Below, piece by piece: positions 49,675-61,881 of a stretch of DNA of 64,000 bases; within the stretch, counting starts at the first letter, position 1; each line of letters opens with the position of its first letter. The DNA is taken from positions 10,165,623 to 10,229,622 of the forward strand of contig NC_042515.1 in assembly GCF_900963305.1 (NCBI RefSeq), written 5' to 3'. The notes beneath the pieces were generated by a model that was given only the letters and a program-made list of their open reading frames with translations, was not told the DNA's origin and searched no databases. A program made the translations under genes and the position numbers. This DNA comes from Echeneis naucrates. Its lineage: Eukaryota > Chordata > Actinopteri > Carangiformes > Echeneidae.

Positions 49675-52600
49675 CCTCAGCACATAGTTTGGGCCACAAC
49701 CACTTCCTCCGGTGTGTTTACTACAAGCAGGGGTGGACAGGAACGAAGTAAACTTACTGGAGTACTGTACTTTACTTGAGTATTATTTTTGGGGGTTTAC
49801 GTTTGCTTCCACTTCACTACATTTAAAGGACAAATATTGCACTTTCTACTCCCCTACATTTCTATTTTCCCCTCTAACTAGACATGCAGCACACTGGACA
49901 GTCTATTAATCAAGGTGAATAGCACAGACAGCAACACAAGGTAACACAGCACAACCAGCAGAGACCAGACCCCCACAGACCTCCAGAGTTTGAGACTGTT
50001 TATTGTGTCCATATAAAACACGTTTTGTACAGATGAGTGACTAGACCAGAAACCAGAGGTCTCCAAATCCGGTCCTGGATGTTTCCTGATTCAAATGAGT
50101 GACTCCTGCTCAGACTTCAGCAGAGCTTGATGATGAGCTGATCATCTGAATCAGGTGTGTTGGAGCAGGAAACGTCTAAAACATGCAGGACAGTGTCCCT
50201 CCAGGACCGGAGCTGGAGACCTCTGGACTGGACCAAACCCCTCCAGAGACTAGAGACTAGAGACTAGAGACTGGACTGGGCTCCTCCAGAGACCGGTGAA
50301 GGTATTTTTTTTTTTTTTTAGCTATAAACATGTCTGTAGCACAATCCCATCAGTGTATTGTATAATGACAGTAAAGCTGCTTTCCTTTCCTGAGGTATTT
50401 TTCATACTTTTACTTAAGTAATGTTTTTAAGCAAATACATTTGTACTTTTACTTAAGCAATATTTTGACAAAGCTACTTTTACTTGTATTGGAGTAATAT
50501 TTGACAAGGAGTATCTGTACTTTTACTCAAGTAGTGAAGGTGTGTACTCTGTCCACCTGACTACAAGTCAGTCACCCTGTAAATGGTTTGGTGGCAGTCC
50601 AGTATTAGCTAACTCAAGCTCGGCTTACTAGCTTTATGCAAAGCTGAGCTATCTTTCAGCACAAAACCATGTTGTTTTTTATCCCCTCCAAGCTAGAAAT
50701 AACTTTTTGTTATACAGGTTTTTTTAGGGCACAGTCATTTCATGAGTTTTAACTTTACATGTTCAGATCCTGTGGTGACCAATAGAGGAAATCTTGCTTT
50801 TTATTGGTAAATCTGTTTCTCCTCCTTCATCAGATCCATGCAAGAAACAAGTGGACAAAGTATGCTCATCATCTTTGACCTTCAACCCTCGAGAAGGGAG
50901 CGTTAAACATTTAGACACGTCAGAAAATTTCAATGACAGGGAGAGACATATTGAAGTCCAGGACAGGCCACAAGACACAAGTCCAATAAATCACAGCAAA
51001 GAACAGGTAGGCAGAAGAACAGAATGATCCACTTGCTGGAAACCTGCTAGACCTCCATACTAAACACATTTCTGTCATTCAATTTCTAGATGGATGGATG
51101 GATGATTAGCATTACGTATCCAAACATCTAAACTTTATATCATTATATCTTTGTTTTTCCTCATTGGTAGTTCATTAGTCACCCATTCCCTTATAGTTGT
51201 AATTATTTAAGAATTGTAGAAGATGCATTTAATATTTTAGGCTTCATGGCCCACTGGTACGACCATTTGTCTCTATAAAGGCTTACGTTAAGTTGCTTCA
51301 GCTGCTTTTTGAGGCCATTACAGTGAACAATAACTCTTTAAAGTTTGGGACGACACACACAGGAAATAACACAACCAAACTTAAAAATCTGTTTACCTGT
51401 AAATCTGTAAAATGTATATTTTACAGCAAAGTGGTTACAGAACAAAAGATCTTATAACAGCAGACGAAAGGCGTTTCGGCTTTTGAATGTTCTTAAGTGC
51501 TCTCAAGTTATTGTATCCAAAAAGTTACTGAATAGCATCCTAATTACTCATTTCTTCCACAATTTGGGAGGTTCAGAGTCAAGTTATGTTTCAGTCTCAC
51601 AGACATGAAGAGATTCCTGCCTGCGACAGGCATCATGTGCGTCCCTTACTTGGATATGACTGGATTGCAGGTACCCCTTATTGGTCTCTCTGTACTTCTC
51701 TTTCAAATGTATGATTGTATAATGGAGCTCTAACAGGTAATGTATGTTTGTTTTTGTTTTTTTTTTTCCTCTAAGGAGTCCTGGATGCTGAGGACTCCTT
51801 GATAGAGCGCTCTGATGAGTTCTTCAATGATCTACACAGATTTAGAACACTCCATAAAGACGAATGTGTCCAAAGTCCACAAGCAGAGTAAGTGCTTCCT
51901 ATTTAATTGCACTTGCCAACAATGATGAGAGTCAAGTTCATTTGCAATTGTTGATGGTTTCTTTAACTTGCCATTCATTTACTGCACACATAGATTTTCT
52001 GAGGTGAATGATTCAGTGCTGGGAATGTTAACAGACAAAGAAGACCCAGAAACGAACAAAGACACTCATCAATGTAAGAGGAGCCACGTCACTTATTTGA
52101 AAATGACTCGGCTCTTTTCTTTTCATGACGAATGAATAAAGTCTCGTCTTTGCTTTTCCACCTCTGTATCTCCTTTCCTCCAGGTACATTTTCTTACAGA
52201 ATAAACAGCAGACTGTTCCCTGTCCCACTTCACTCTCAGGAACGCTGTCCTGTGTGCAAAAAGCACAAATACTTCCACCCTCATACTACAGATGAACCAG
52301 CTCTTATCAGGTAATAAATTATGTTACCTCCATTCCATGACCTATGAACAAGAAAAATTGGCGCCAGTTCACAGCCTGATGTTAAATTTGTCTTCAATTT
52401 ATCAATCTAAAGCATCAACGCAACAGAAGGCCATATTTCCATAGTTCCATACTTATATTCCATGTGGTTTGTTTCGCAGTCTGAAATTTCCTGTTTCTGG
52501 GTTTACTTGTTTGGTAAAAGTAGAGCTCTTCTATTTGGCCACACTAGACAATTATTGAAGATTTAATTGTAAATGTATCAATCTACATTCAATACCAAAT

Positions 52601-53621
52601 GAGAGGGAAAAGTTGTTTTTAAAAGCTTTTGTAAATCGGCAGCAATTGCAGCTTTGAATCCTCGTGGATTTGGGTAGTTTATTGCATTCCTCTCTTTATT
52701 CCTTTTAAACATTATATTGATTGTGAAATATCTTTGAACTGCCATCTTCAGGTCTGGCTGCAGGTAGAGGCTTTTGACAATCAGACTTGTCATAAAGTCA
52801 CTGCAGGATTGTCTTGTCTGAATATTTTGTGTGAACTATTGCTTTGCATTCATCACTCAAAATCTACAAATGTTGCTGTCAAGTGAAAATAAAAGGGCAA
52901 TGTCACGAGGAGTTTGATTCAGGCCATCTGTACGCTTTTTGGAGAGTTTAAAATTCTCAAAATCTACATCGTCTTTTAAGGGTCAGCATCCCTCGCTCCA
53001 CCCTCTTGCCATCTTACGAGTACAAAGCTCACCGGCGATGCAGCTTTGACCCTTCTGATAGTTTGGGATTAGCATCGGTGAGTAAGAGAGATAAACTACT
53101 ACACGTTGATTCATGATTTTCAACAAACTGTTTTCCTCTGTAATGTTTGCATATTGTGTAAATGCCTGAATGGCTACCTAACACTGTATATTTTATCAGT
53201 GCTCACAACCTTTTCAACTTTGTGGCTCTCTTCACTCTTACCCAGCACTGTCTCTCAGGCTGGTTGCACACAGGTCAGAGCACCCTGCTGCCACCCAGCT
53301 ACCTCGACCTGCGGAGCTGTTTAAATAAGAAAAATTCAGCAGAGTTGCAGAATAAGGAAGCAGAGGTGAGACACTGCAGCCATATAACTTTATCTTAAAG
53401 GTCAAGTATTATAGTACATAAAAGGGCATTGTTTCCATCTTATTATTTTTCAGCATCTCTTTTTGCCCACTGTTTCCAGTGACCAGACCTCTAACCACAT
53501 CCCAAATGTCTCACGCTTGGCTAGTGACAACTTCCAACACTTCTCTACCCTGAAAAATACCAGGAAGTACATCTTAACCAGTTTGCTGACAAACCAACCA
53601 TCAAAATCTAATTTTAAGTGA
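49352..53621 (+). CDS. miip: Migration and invasion inhibitory protein (MIIP)
   Basis: Cytoplasmic protein that in mammals binds IGFBP2 and HDAC6 and limits cell migration. Nine coding exons: 49352-49559, 50834-51006, 51595-51670, 51776-51887, 51994-52073, 52184-52310, 52981-53077, 53246-53365 and 53454-53621, total 386 residues (human about 388). Diagnostic blocks are the N-terminal LREQNKDLLRQL coil, the core LLGYDWIAG, the EFFNDLHRFR segment, a cysteine pair region NSRLFPVPLHSQERCPVCKK, VSIPRSTLLPSYEYKAHRR-CSFD and the late block ASHCLSGW. Exons 1-2 outside the N-terminal coil are weakly conserved and mostly polar. Intron 1 holds a CA microsatellite and a hAT-type element. An ATTAAA poly(A) signal variant lies at 53717-53722. 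Exon 3 is chosen by phase: the acceptor at 51594 keeps the frame, whereas a nearby CAG at 51600-51602 would not. Confidence 0.93.
49637..49672. repeat. (CA)n microsatellite in miip intron 1
   Basis: Eighteen perfect AC units starting about 77 bases after the exon 1 donor. Confidence 0.9.
50053..50226. mobile_element. Inverted-repeat element (MITE) nested in the hAT element
   Basis: About 174 bp bounded by inverted repeats of roughly 27 bp. The left end starts CCAGAGGTCTCC and continues into CCGGTCCTGGA; the right end contains TCCAGGACCGG and finishes GGAGACCTCTGG, with only about two mismatches between the arms. Flanking octamers ACTAGACC and ACTGGACC are similar but offset by five bases on the left, so a target duplication is only possible. 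It contains no coding region. Confidence 0.65.
50231..50300. repeat. Short tandem repeat of AGAGACT units
   Basis: At about 50244-50272 the heptamer AGAGACT is repeated four times within the right arm of the hAT-type element, followed by a related 'ctccagagaccgg' sequence. Confidence 0.7.
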
Positions 53622-53721
53622 CCATTGTAGTTCCTGTAAGTCATTTACAGCCCTCAACTATCTGTGCCTGATCATAAACTGATTTTGAATGTGAGAATAA
53701 GACTGTTAATTTTTGGATTAA

Positions 53722-56280
53722 ATACTTATTATTACTTACTGTGTGTTTGTTCATACATAAGGTGAATACGAGTGATATGGGACAGAAACATATTTAATGC
53801 TGACTAGAGTGTAGTTTTAGTTCTCCATTTTTTTGGAGCAGATTTAGACTCCACATGTGACTGTCAAAAGCCTTGTGCATGTGAAGCAAGAAGTCCTAAC
53901 ATTACACCACAGTAAAAAGGGGACATTCAGCACACACAGTTACAATTTGAAGGTCAAGTTAAATTTCACAAACTTGCAGCAATCATTCTGAAGGCTCTGC
54001 TGTTCAAAATTGCCGGTTTGGGTTTCCATTTCCAGCTGTGATCTCTGGCTCCCAGGCTGATGTATGGTTTTTGTTTTTTTTTAATTGTTTGGAGTTTATG
54101 ATCACGCTGGTGTGATCAGATCCTATGATGTCTTCAAAGCAATGCCAAGAAAAGACTAGGTCACCTAGAGCGCTGCCATCAACTTCACCCGAAGTGCAGA
54201 TTTCAAACTCTCTCCCAGTTTGTTTGACGTTGATAGGTCATGTAAAACTGGAGGTACAATTGTTTTTATTTAATAATACGAAGATATTAGTCCAAGCCTA
54301 ACAGTGCATTGTGATTCGAGGGGCAAGCGTTGCATGTTCTTCTATATATTCATCATTTTACAAAAGGAAAAAATTGGTCGAATGTGCTGATAATAGAGTA
54401 TATATTTTTTCAAATCGATTTGATAATTTTTGTGTATTTTGTGGCCCAATATATTCATAAAGTACAATAATATGGAAAAACGAATTATCAGATCATATAG
54501 ATGAAGTTGTGCTGGAAAAAAGATACCAAGCATGGGTATATTAAACATTTTTTATACTGTATACAAAGGCAAATCAAAAGCATTTAAAAATCGCCAAATA
54601 GGCTCGGACCTCTAAGGGTTAACTCTCCTTGACATTTCCACACTGTGCTGCTGTGTACCTTAGTGAAATAGGAGCAGCGTGTACTTTACAGATGTTGCAT
54701 TTTACAGGAAACCAAAACCCCCCTCTGTATGCAGTGTCAAGTACAGTAGCCATCCCACCTATGATGTGTTTTTTCCAGTTTGTGCTGTGTAGGCTACTGT
54801 ATTTGCATAGGTTTGATAATACATAAACTCTATCATGACATGTTAAATAAAACTAATAAAAACAATGAAAGGAATAAGAAGCAGTACATTTTATGAGTTC
54901 CTGTTGTGTATTGGTGTTACAGTAAATTATATAACATGCAAAAAGTTTTTCAAAGTGAATGAAGATGGGATGTGACTGTTTATAGTTCGAACTTTGATGC
55001 TGTGACACCAGAGCAAAGCGAGGTTCAGTGATACTTATGACAAACAGTTGCGGTTGTTATGGTTATGTATTGGTTTTGTTTCATTATCTGCTCGTTTTGA
55101 TGAGATGGAAAAGTGATTGTGTTGCACTTTTTGAAATTACTCAGTAAAATACAAACTCTAAGATCAGCAAACCTTTAAATTACTTTCAAACAAGGAAAGA
55201 TGTTGGTCCTTTTTTATAATGTATCAGCATAAACAAAATTAAACACAGACAGTCTGACTTAGAATTATTTCAGATTTACATGATAAAACATATTTAACAT
55301 AAGTGATATAAACATAGCAAGAGCGCAGATAAGCTGTTTTCTATACTTGACTGCCAAATGTTCAGGATGTGGGAGGGGAAACTTTCTTATGAAATGTTAG
55401 TCTCACACATGAATGAACTAAATGGGCACTGAGAAAGTAGGTCTGCTCAGGAGCACTTCACCCATCACATTCACAGAGAGTTTATCCTTAATTTTCTGTT
55501 TAAAACACAATTTTCTGTTGTCAGCTTCATAATCCTATCACAGCGTAGGATCTGTGAGGATACGGTGTATCTGAACATGTCAGTTAATGAGCAAGAAAAA
55601 AAAAATAAAGGGTTCACTTCCTGCTTTATTCTTTGCTTATATGATGCATATATGTATATATCTATCTGACCAGTTTCCAGACTGAAAGTTTTTGACTAGG
55701 TGACCATTGGTTTTGAAAGACCTGGATGTTTTACTTGGACACAGAATGACGTTGTTATCAGATCCCCCTGCGAAAAAATCTGCTATGATGAGTGATTATG
55801 TAGATGGAAAAATGTATTTTATATTGTATCTGCAAAGAAAGATTTTGCTTTAGTCTGTAAATCATTTTCACACACGAGTTTTTTTCTGTTATGTCACAAA
55901 CCCACATTAAAGCTACTTTGAAGTAGATGTTATCTATAGATTGAATCTATATAGGAATTGTATTATTCTTATATCTAAGTATAAGTTTTCCTGTTTCTAT
56001 AAAGAGTGAAACTTAAATGCAATTGATATCAGCTGTCTTCGATATCTATCTGTAAGTATGAATAAGAATATGTGAAGCACTATCAGGGGGTGTGAAGAGC
56101 TAACTTGTGATTGCAGGTTAAAGCCTGCCTGCTTCATTTCCTTCCTCCAAAGGCTTATCTGGGTTCAAGGAAATCGCTGTTGTTTGCACAGATCATTGGC
56201 CTGCCTCAATAAAATGAACAGTACAGTGCAGACGCTGGTAGCTGAATCCTCTAGAGTCTATAATTTGCTTTAACGAAGTA
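53722..56280. other. Intergenic region between miip and tnfrsf1b
   Basis: No gene is supported in this 2.6-kb gap. The base composition is AT-rich. The last few hundred bases should contain the tnfrsf1b promoter and leader, but no CpG-rich patch or clear promoter element is visible, in keeping with a regulated immune gene. In mammals TNFRSF8 lies between these two genes; no trace of its cysteine-rich domains was seen here. Confidence 0.55.
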
Positions 56281-59200
56281 ATGAAGGAAATACTTGTTCT
56301 GGTTCTTTTGATCGGCCAATCTTCTGAGGTAAGTCTTGTGTGTGTCTTGCAGTATGTCATGGTCAGTGAATGTCCGACACCATAGAAAGGTTTGAATTGT
56401 TACTTAGAGTTTCATTTACTTGAGTAAACGCCATAGAAAATGAATTATGTGAAGGCATTGAGGAACTTTTAAAAACAGTATTTATAAAACGTGTCTGGCA
56501 ACGTTTGTGTCATAGAAATTGAAACCTAAATGTGGAACATAACAATCTGCGTTTGTCGTCTGTCATAAATCCAACCATGAAAACGTCCCATTTCTTGTGT
56601 AATATTATTTTTAAAAAAATGCCTTTTTTGAATAAGTTTTGTCCTGAATGTAGGAAATGTGACATTTTGTCATTATATGGGGATTAAACACATAGTTGTT
56701 GTTGTGGCTATAAATTGGTTTTGGCTTTGCATGTCTGGGATTTGATGCTGTTTCAGACAATGTCTCCTTGATAAAACATCCAGTTATGATGTAGCAACTC
56801 TGTAAATTTTCAGTTTCGCTTTTCACTTCCCATAAATGAGTTAGAGACAAGCATTCAGGAGAAAAGGGAAAAAACAGAATGTACTTTTGATAAACTCTCC
56901 TTCTGTGGTGGGGGTTGTGTTATCGCTGCTCCGTCTGCTATCAGGGGTCACTCAACAGAAGTCTGTGCTTCAGAACTGAGGGCTTTTTGGTTGCCGCCTC
57001 TACTTCCTGTAATACGAGAAATACACCGCTGCTGTCAGCATATTCTTAGTTTTGTTTGTCACTGGAAGTTACTATGGTGAGGTAGTTTTAGGCCTGTGCA
57101 CAGAATAGGTGCAAGAGCAGCGTCATGAACCTTTACTTGAAGTAATGCTGTGGTTACTGTGTATTTGAGTAATGCAGCAATTAAGGTGACATTGTACCTG
57201 AATTATAGCATGGAAGCACGTGTGTAGTGGCCAAAGATTCACACAGACATGTAGTGTAGAGAGGAAATACACCTCCTACTAAATCAGCACAGTGGCTCCC
57301 TATGTAGCCATGGCTCTGCTAGAGAGGAAAAGGTGGGCACAGGCGTGAGTGCTCGTGCCCTATTCTCACAGTCAAACTAGCAGTATTAGTTTATCCTGAA
57401 AAGATTAGGCAGTCACACTACATTAATGCCTTTCTTAATTAATGGATGGTAAAAAAATGTCTGGCACATACATACTGAGCGGCAGAGAGTTCTCGTGTAA
57501 ATAGTTCCTCAGTTTACACAAATAGCCAAGGCCCTCGGCCCTCTGAGGGGCTTGGCCATGTGTTGTGTGTTGATGCCCCCAACACATGAAAAGAACCAAA
57601 CTGGGCCCACCAACTCGGCGGGCTATAATAAAATACTTTTATGCCTCCGCCATCTTCCTCTGAACAGAAGCTTATGAGCATAATCTCACTTTGCAGGTGT
57701 TCTCTCGGCCCTATAAGGTGGACTCAGGGGGAAAGTGTAACACCAATGGAAGCGAATACTTGACTGAGGAGTCTAACCTGTGCTGCAAGAAATGCCGCCC
57801 TGGTAAGCACTGTGTTCAAAATAACAGAGTGGAATTCTTTTTCACAGAAACAGACAACAGTGGAGTAATATCAGGGCTTGGACACACACTGTAGTGAAAC
57901 AAAAAGTTGTACGTTAAAAGACAAAAGTTACTTGATGACAGACACTCTGGACTTTGTTTTTTAAAGTTTGATTCAGAAGAGATGAAAAAAACATAAAGAA
58001 GACTTAACGCAGAAATAGAGATTGATTGTGTTACTTTGTTCATCAGGAGAAAAAACACAAAGTGGGTTTTTTGTTTACAGTACTTAAAATCATCTGCTTT
58101 TTGAAGCCATATTGGTATTTGTGCATGTGAGGATATGTAATGAGAACACAAAATAATATTTTACGGACTTTAGAAAAATATATTCAACATACTTAGCACC
58201 ACAGACTCCTGACCAGTTTATTTTCTAACTACTACCCCGAGACAAAAGCTGCATGGCATATTACAATGAACTAGCGAAATAAGTTAATGGTTGGTCCATT
58301 AGGTGGTTTAAAACATTATCTCTGGCTGTCTTAAATGTTTCCTGCTGACTTGTTTTAAAAAAAAAAATACATCTTGTAACACAAACCTTAACCTGGTAGC
58401 CAAAAACTTAATGTATTGTCTGTTTAAAGTGTCAGGCTGAAGATTCATGTCTCTGGACCTGTTGATCAGATTTTTAAAGGCCATTGAGTATCACAAAATA
58501 AAGTTTGTGAAAGTTTTATTGGCCATAGTTGTCTTCTCAACTGCAGCAATAACATGTCTTTGCCTTTGACTTTACATCCAAATGTCATCAAAAGATATTT
58601 TTGTGGTGATGAGGACTAAAATGAAGGAACAGTACTGCTCTGATAGTACAGGAAAAGCATGCAATCTATTTGTTTTAACATCATCTTATTTTTGCTGCAA
58701 ATCTGACCGCATGCCCCTCATTTTTGTGAATTCTTCTACTCAGCTATTTAGATTAAAGGCACAGAAAGTGTTTTGGCATTGAAGGTTATCAGGAATGTAA
58801 ACATTGTCAGATCACCTTACTATTAACAAGCTCTTGCGTGTGTACTTTTCTTGTATTTTCGTTCTTTTCATTCCCACATTTCCAATCAAAGTTGCTGTAA
58901 ACCTCAATTCTCCCACTCAGTGTAGAGTGATCTGTTTTATCTAGTGAATCTAGTGAGGGTAGCAGTGGGTGTTTATCTGAATATCATCTAGCCATCAAAT
59001 GCATGTTTTCAATTGGATAGCCATTATATTGTACTGCTCTGAGGGACCTCAGTGGAAAACAGCATTTTTAATTGCAGCAATAATTAAAGCAATAATAATG
59101 ACAGTAGATTTCCTGAATAAAAACTTAAAATTCATGGCAAAGTATTTATACCTTTTAAATGATTTATTGCCCTTTTAATTTCAACTGTAATGAATATCAT

Positions 59201-61738
59201 GGAAATACAGGTCAAATGACAAGAACTGCATGTTAATCTGGTGTAGAGTGTAAACATAAAAGGAATAATATTAAAATTATTTCTTAGTTACAGTTACACC
59301 TGTTACAGTAACTACATGCTGGAGTAAAAGGTACATAAACTGAATCTAATAAAGTTTGTTTTTTCTATTTATAAATGCAGGTGAGCGACTAATACAGGAA
59401 TGCACTGAAACGACCGACAGTGTGTGTGAACCATGTGAACAAGGACAATACATAGAGAGCTGGAACTTTGCCCAAAACTGCTTCTCCTGTGAAAAATGCA
59501 AATCAAGTCAGTAGCTGCACCATAAATTTCTGTTAGAAAGGGTTTTTTGATGAAAAAAATCTTATGAATTATTATGTTTTACTTCTCAACATCTGACAGT
59601 CCTTATGGAAAAAAAAGCATTTTTCTGTTTGTAACCAGGAAATGGTTTAGAGTATGCTCAGAACTGCACTTCTACCATGAGAGCCAAGTGCAGGTGCAAG
59701 GCTGGGATGTACTGTACGATGGGATTGGAAGACCAATACTGCACAGAATGTAGGAAGTACACTCTATGCAAAGCTGGCTTTGGAGTTTCTATATCAGGTA
59801 TACAGTGTCTGCTATTATCAGTTGTCAAATGCATGCATGTTTACCTTACATATAATTCTCACATTATACACACATGTATATATATATATATATATATATA
59901 TACCTTATGTAATGGGCATGAGTGAGGACATTTTAGTGAGGAAATTTTTTTAATTACTGCCATTTGCACAGGTCAAGAGGAAAAAAAATAAATAAATAAA
60001 ATCACAGCGAGCCAAATGCAAGATACCCTCATGTTCCTGGACTACACACATACTTGTCTCTAAGGCCGATATCCACCACACATCCACACTGTCAATCTAA
60101 ATCAATAATCCATGTATCACAGGGCCAAAATCAAATGTAATGTCCGGCAGTGAAATGTGGATAAACTGAAACATGCTTGGTTGTTATTCTCAGGGACACG
60201 AAAGTCAGATGTGAAGTGTGAACGGTGTCCTGGTGGGACGTTCTCCAACACAATCTCCTACACGGACCACTGCAAGCCTCATACAATGTGAGTGAAGGCA
60301 GCTCACTTCATGTAGACCTATACAGCTGTCGCAGACTTGAGTCTTTAACTTCTTTCTTTGTGTTTCTATAGCTGTCAGGGCAATGCTGTTAGAAAAGGCA
60401 ACGCTACCTCTGACACTGTGTGTGACGCTCAGGGTGTGACAACTGCAAAGCTTCAAAAGACCACAAAAGAGCATGTGTTCACGACTGCAAGTACAATGAG
60501 CAGTACGGGCTTAAAGCCATCAAACACCACATTGCCTAAAAATTTCACCCAGTCTACAAAACACCAGCCACCTCCCACAGTACCTGACATTGCTTTGGGT
60601 ATGATAACTGATGTGTATCTAAAAATGGGAAGACTGTATTGTAGTATTTCATACTTTTCACTTTTCTTACCTATGAGTTGTGTCCGTTTTTACCTCTGTT
60701 TCAGCTGCTTCCACTGCTGGAGTCATTGGATTCATTTTTCTTATCATTGTCATCATTGTGGTCTGCCTTTACAAGCATGTCTGGAAGAAAGGTAACTTTA
60801 ACCTGCAAAAAAAATTTATATTATTTTTGTTTCTGTTTTTTCGGTAAAGATTATATTATCTTTAAATGAACTTGAAAGAGTAATAAATAATGGCCTTTAT
60901 TTGCCAAAATCTTTAATCAAAAATGGCTTTTATTACATTTGAACTTTGTTACCAGTCATTTCTACATATTTACTGAGCTTTTTTTTCCCCAGAAACTGCA
61001 AAATTTCCTGTTAAAGTGGATGCAAATGGAAACTGCGAGAGTGGTGATCAAGTGAGTTGTCCGTGTCTTTTCTTCTTTGTGACCTACTCTACAGTTAGTG
61101 GGCTTTTATTCCTTATTCTTCCTTTTTTAAACTGTAACTGTAGATTATACATGTAAAGTAAGATCATACGTGCAAACCATGACTGTTCACTGTATCAAAA
61201 TCAAACTTCTCATTTCTTTTTACTGCAGATCAATCACGGTTATGCAGGGGAAACTCAGCTGACTTTAATGACTGTCTACTCACCAGAACAACAGTGTCTA
61301 CTGGGAAAAGGGGATGTCTGCTGTGACCACAGCCAGTCAAGTAACAATACTGAAACGTTAACCAGAACAGACGGCAGCAGCAACCATGAGTCAAGTGGCC
61401 ACTTGAATTCCACTGTCGACCTTAACAATTCATATTCGGCTCTGTCAGAGCCGATGAGTTTAATTTCAAATGTAGAGCCCGCCGCACCTCAGCCAAGTGT
61501 CCCTTCAAACTACTCCTCTCAACCCACCAGCCCGCCCATCATCAGTCCTCATGTCAACGTCAACATCACTCTCAACATAGGAAATGGGTCTTGTGGGATG
61601 CCATCTGTGGTTCCGAGAAACTTAATGGAAGCAGACTGTGAGATCCCCTTTGGAGAGGAAGAGAAGTCCTTTAGTTTTCCACAGCAGGAACATGGTAAAG
61701 AGTCATTAATGCCTGTGCAGGACAGTGCAAGTGTATGA
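56281..61738 (+). CDS. tnfrsf1b: Tumour necrosis factor receptor superfamily member 1B (TNFR2)
   Basis: Type I membrane receptor for TNF that signals through TRAF2 and NF-kB and has no death domain. Nine coding exons: 56281-56328, 57697-57802, 59381-59506, 59639-59797, 60194-60287, 60372-60598, 60705-60791, 60993-61051 and 61229-61738, total 471 residues (human 461). A signal peptide (start MKEILVLVLLIGQ) is followed by four cysteine-rich domains over about residues 25-200; blocks CKAGFGVS, SDVKCERCPGGTFSNT and GNATSDTVCD match TNFR2. A Thr/Ser/Pro-rich stalk leads to one membrane helix (about 259-275). The tail keeps NVNITLNIGNGS and EIPFGEEEKSF, parallel to the human NVTCIVNV and QVPFSKEECAF segments, and a PQQE motif at 453-456 fits the TRAF2 consensus. 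AATAAA is at 61876-61881. TNFRSF14 or TNFRSF9 were considered; the tail and synteny with miip favour TNFRSF1B. Confidence 0.92.
59877..59902. repeat. (TA)n microsatellite in tnfrsf1b intron 4
   Basis: About 13 TA units between the fourth and fifth coding exons. Confidence 0.85.
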
Positions 61739-61881
61739 GAGTGTAAGACTCACCTGCCGGAAAACTAATACATTTATTAATGTTTTTCATTCTCTCACGA
61801 TGCAACATTGATAAGAATATGACTGTTTTTAAGTGGACATGACAAGGTTGAACCTTTGCTGTGTTTCCATATGAAAATAAA

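Larger units (their letters stand above)
49720..50567. mobile_element. Non-autonomous hAT-type DNA transposon with 8-bp target duplication
   Basis: The element proper is about 49728-50559 (832 bp) in miip intron 1. The identical octamer ACTACAAG flanks it on both sides (49720-49727 and 50560-50567). The left end CAGGGGTGGACAG and the right end, whose reverse complement begins CAGGTGGACAGAG, are near-matching inverted repeats. Both arms are full of 'tacttttacttaagtaa'-like sequence, a hallmark of a very common fish hAT MITE. No transposase frame is present. A second inverted-repeat element is nested inside at about 50053-50226. The intact duplication points to a fairly recent insertion. Confidence 0.8.

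Noticed and set aside
56281-61738. Reading the receptor as TNFRSF14 (HVEM) or TNFRSF9 because prxl2b and mmel1 neighbour TNFRSF14 in human
   Set aside because: The four-domain layout, SDVKCERCPGGTFSNT block, long tail with TNFR2-like segments and adjacency to miip fit TNFRSF1B better.
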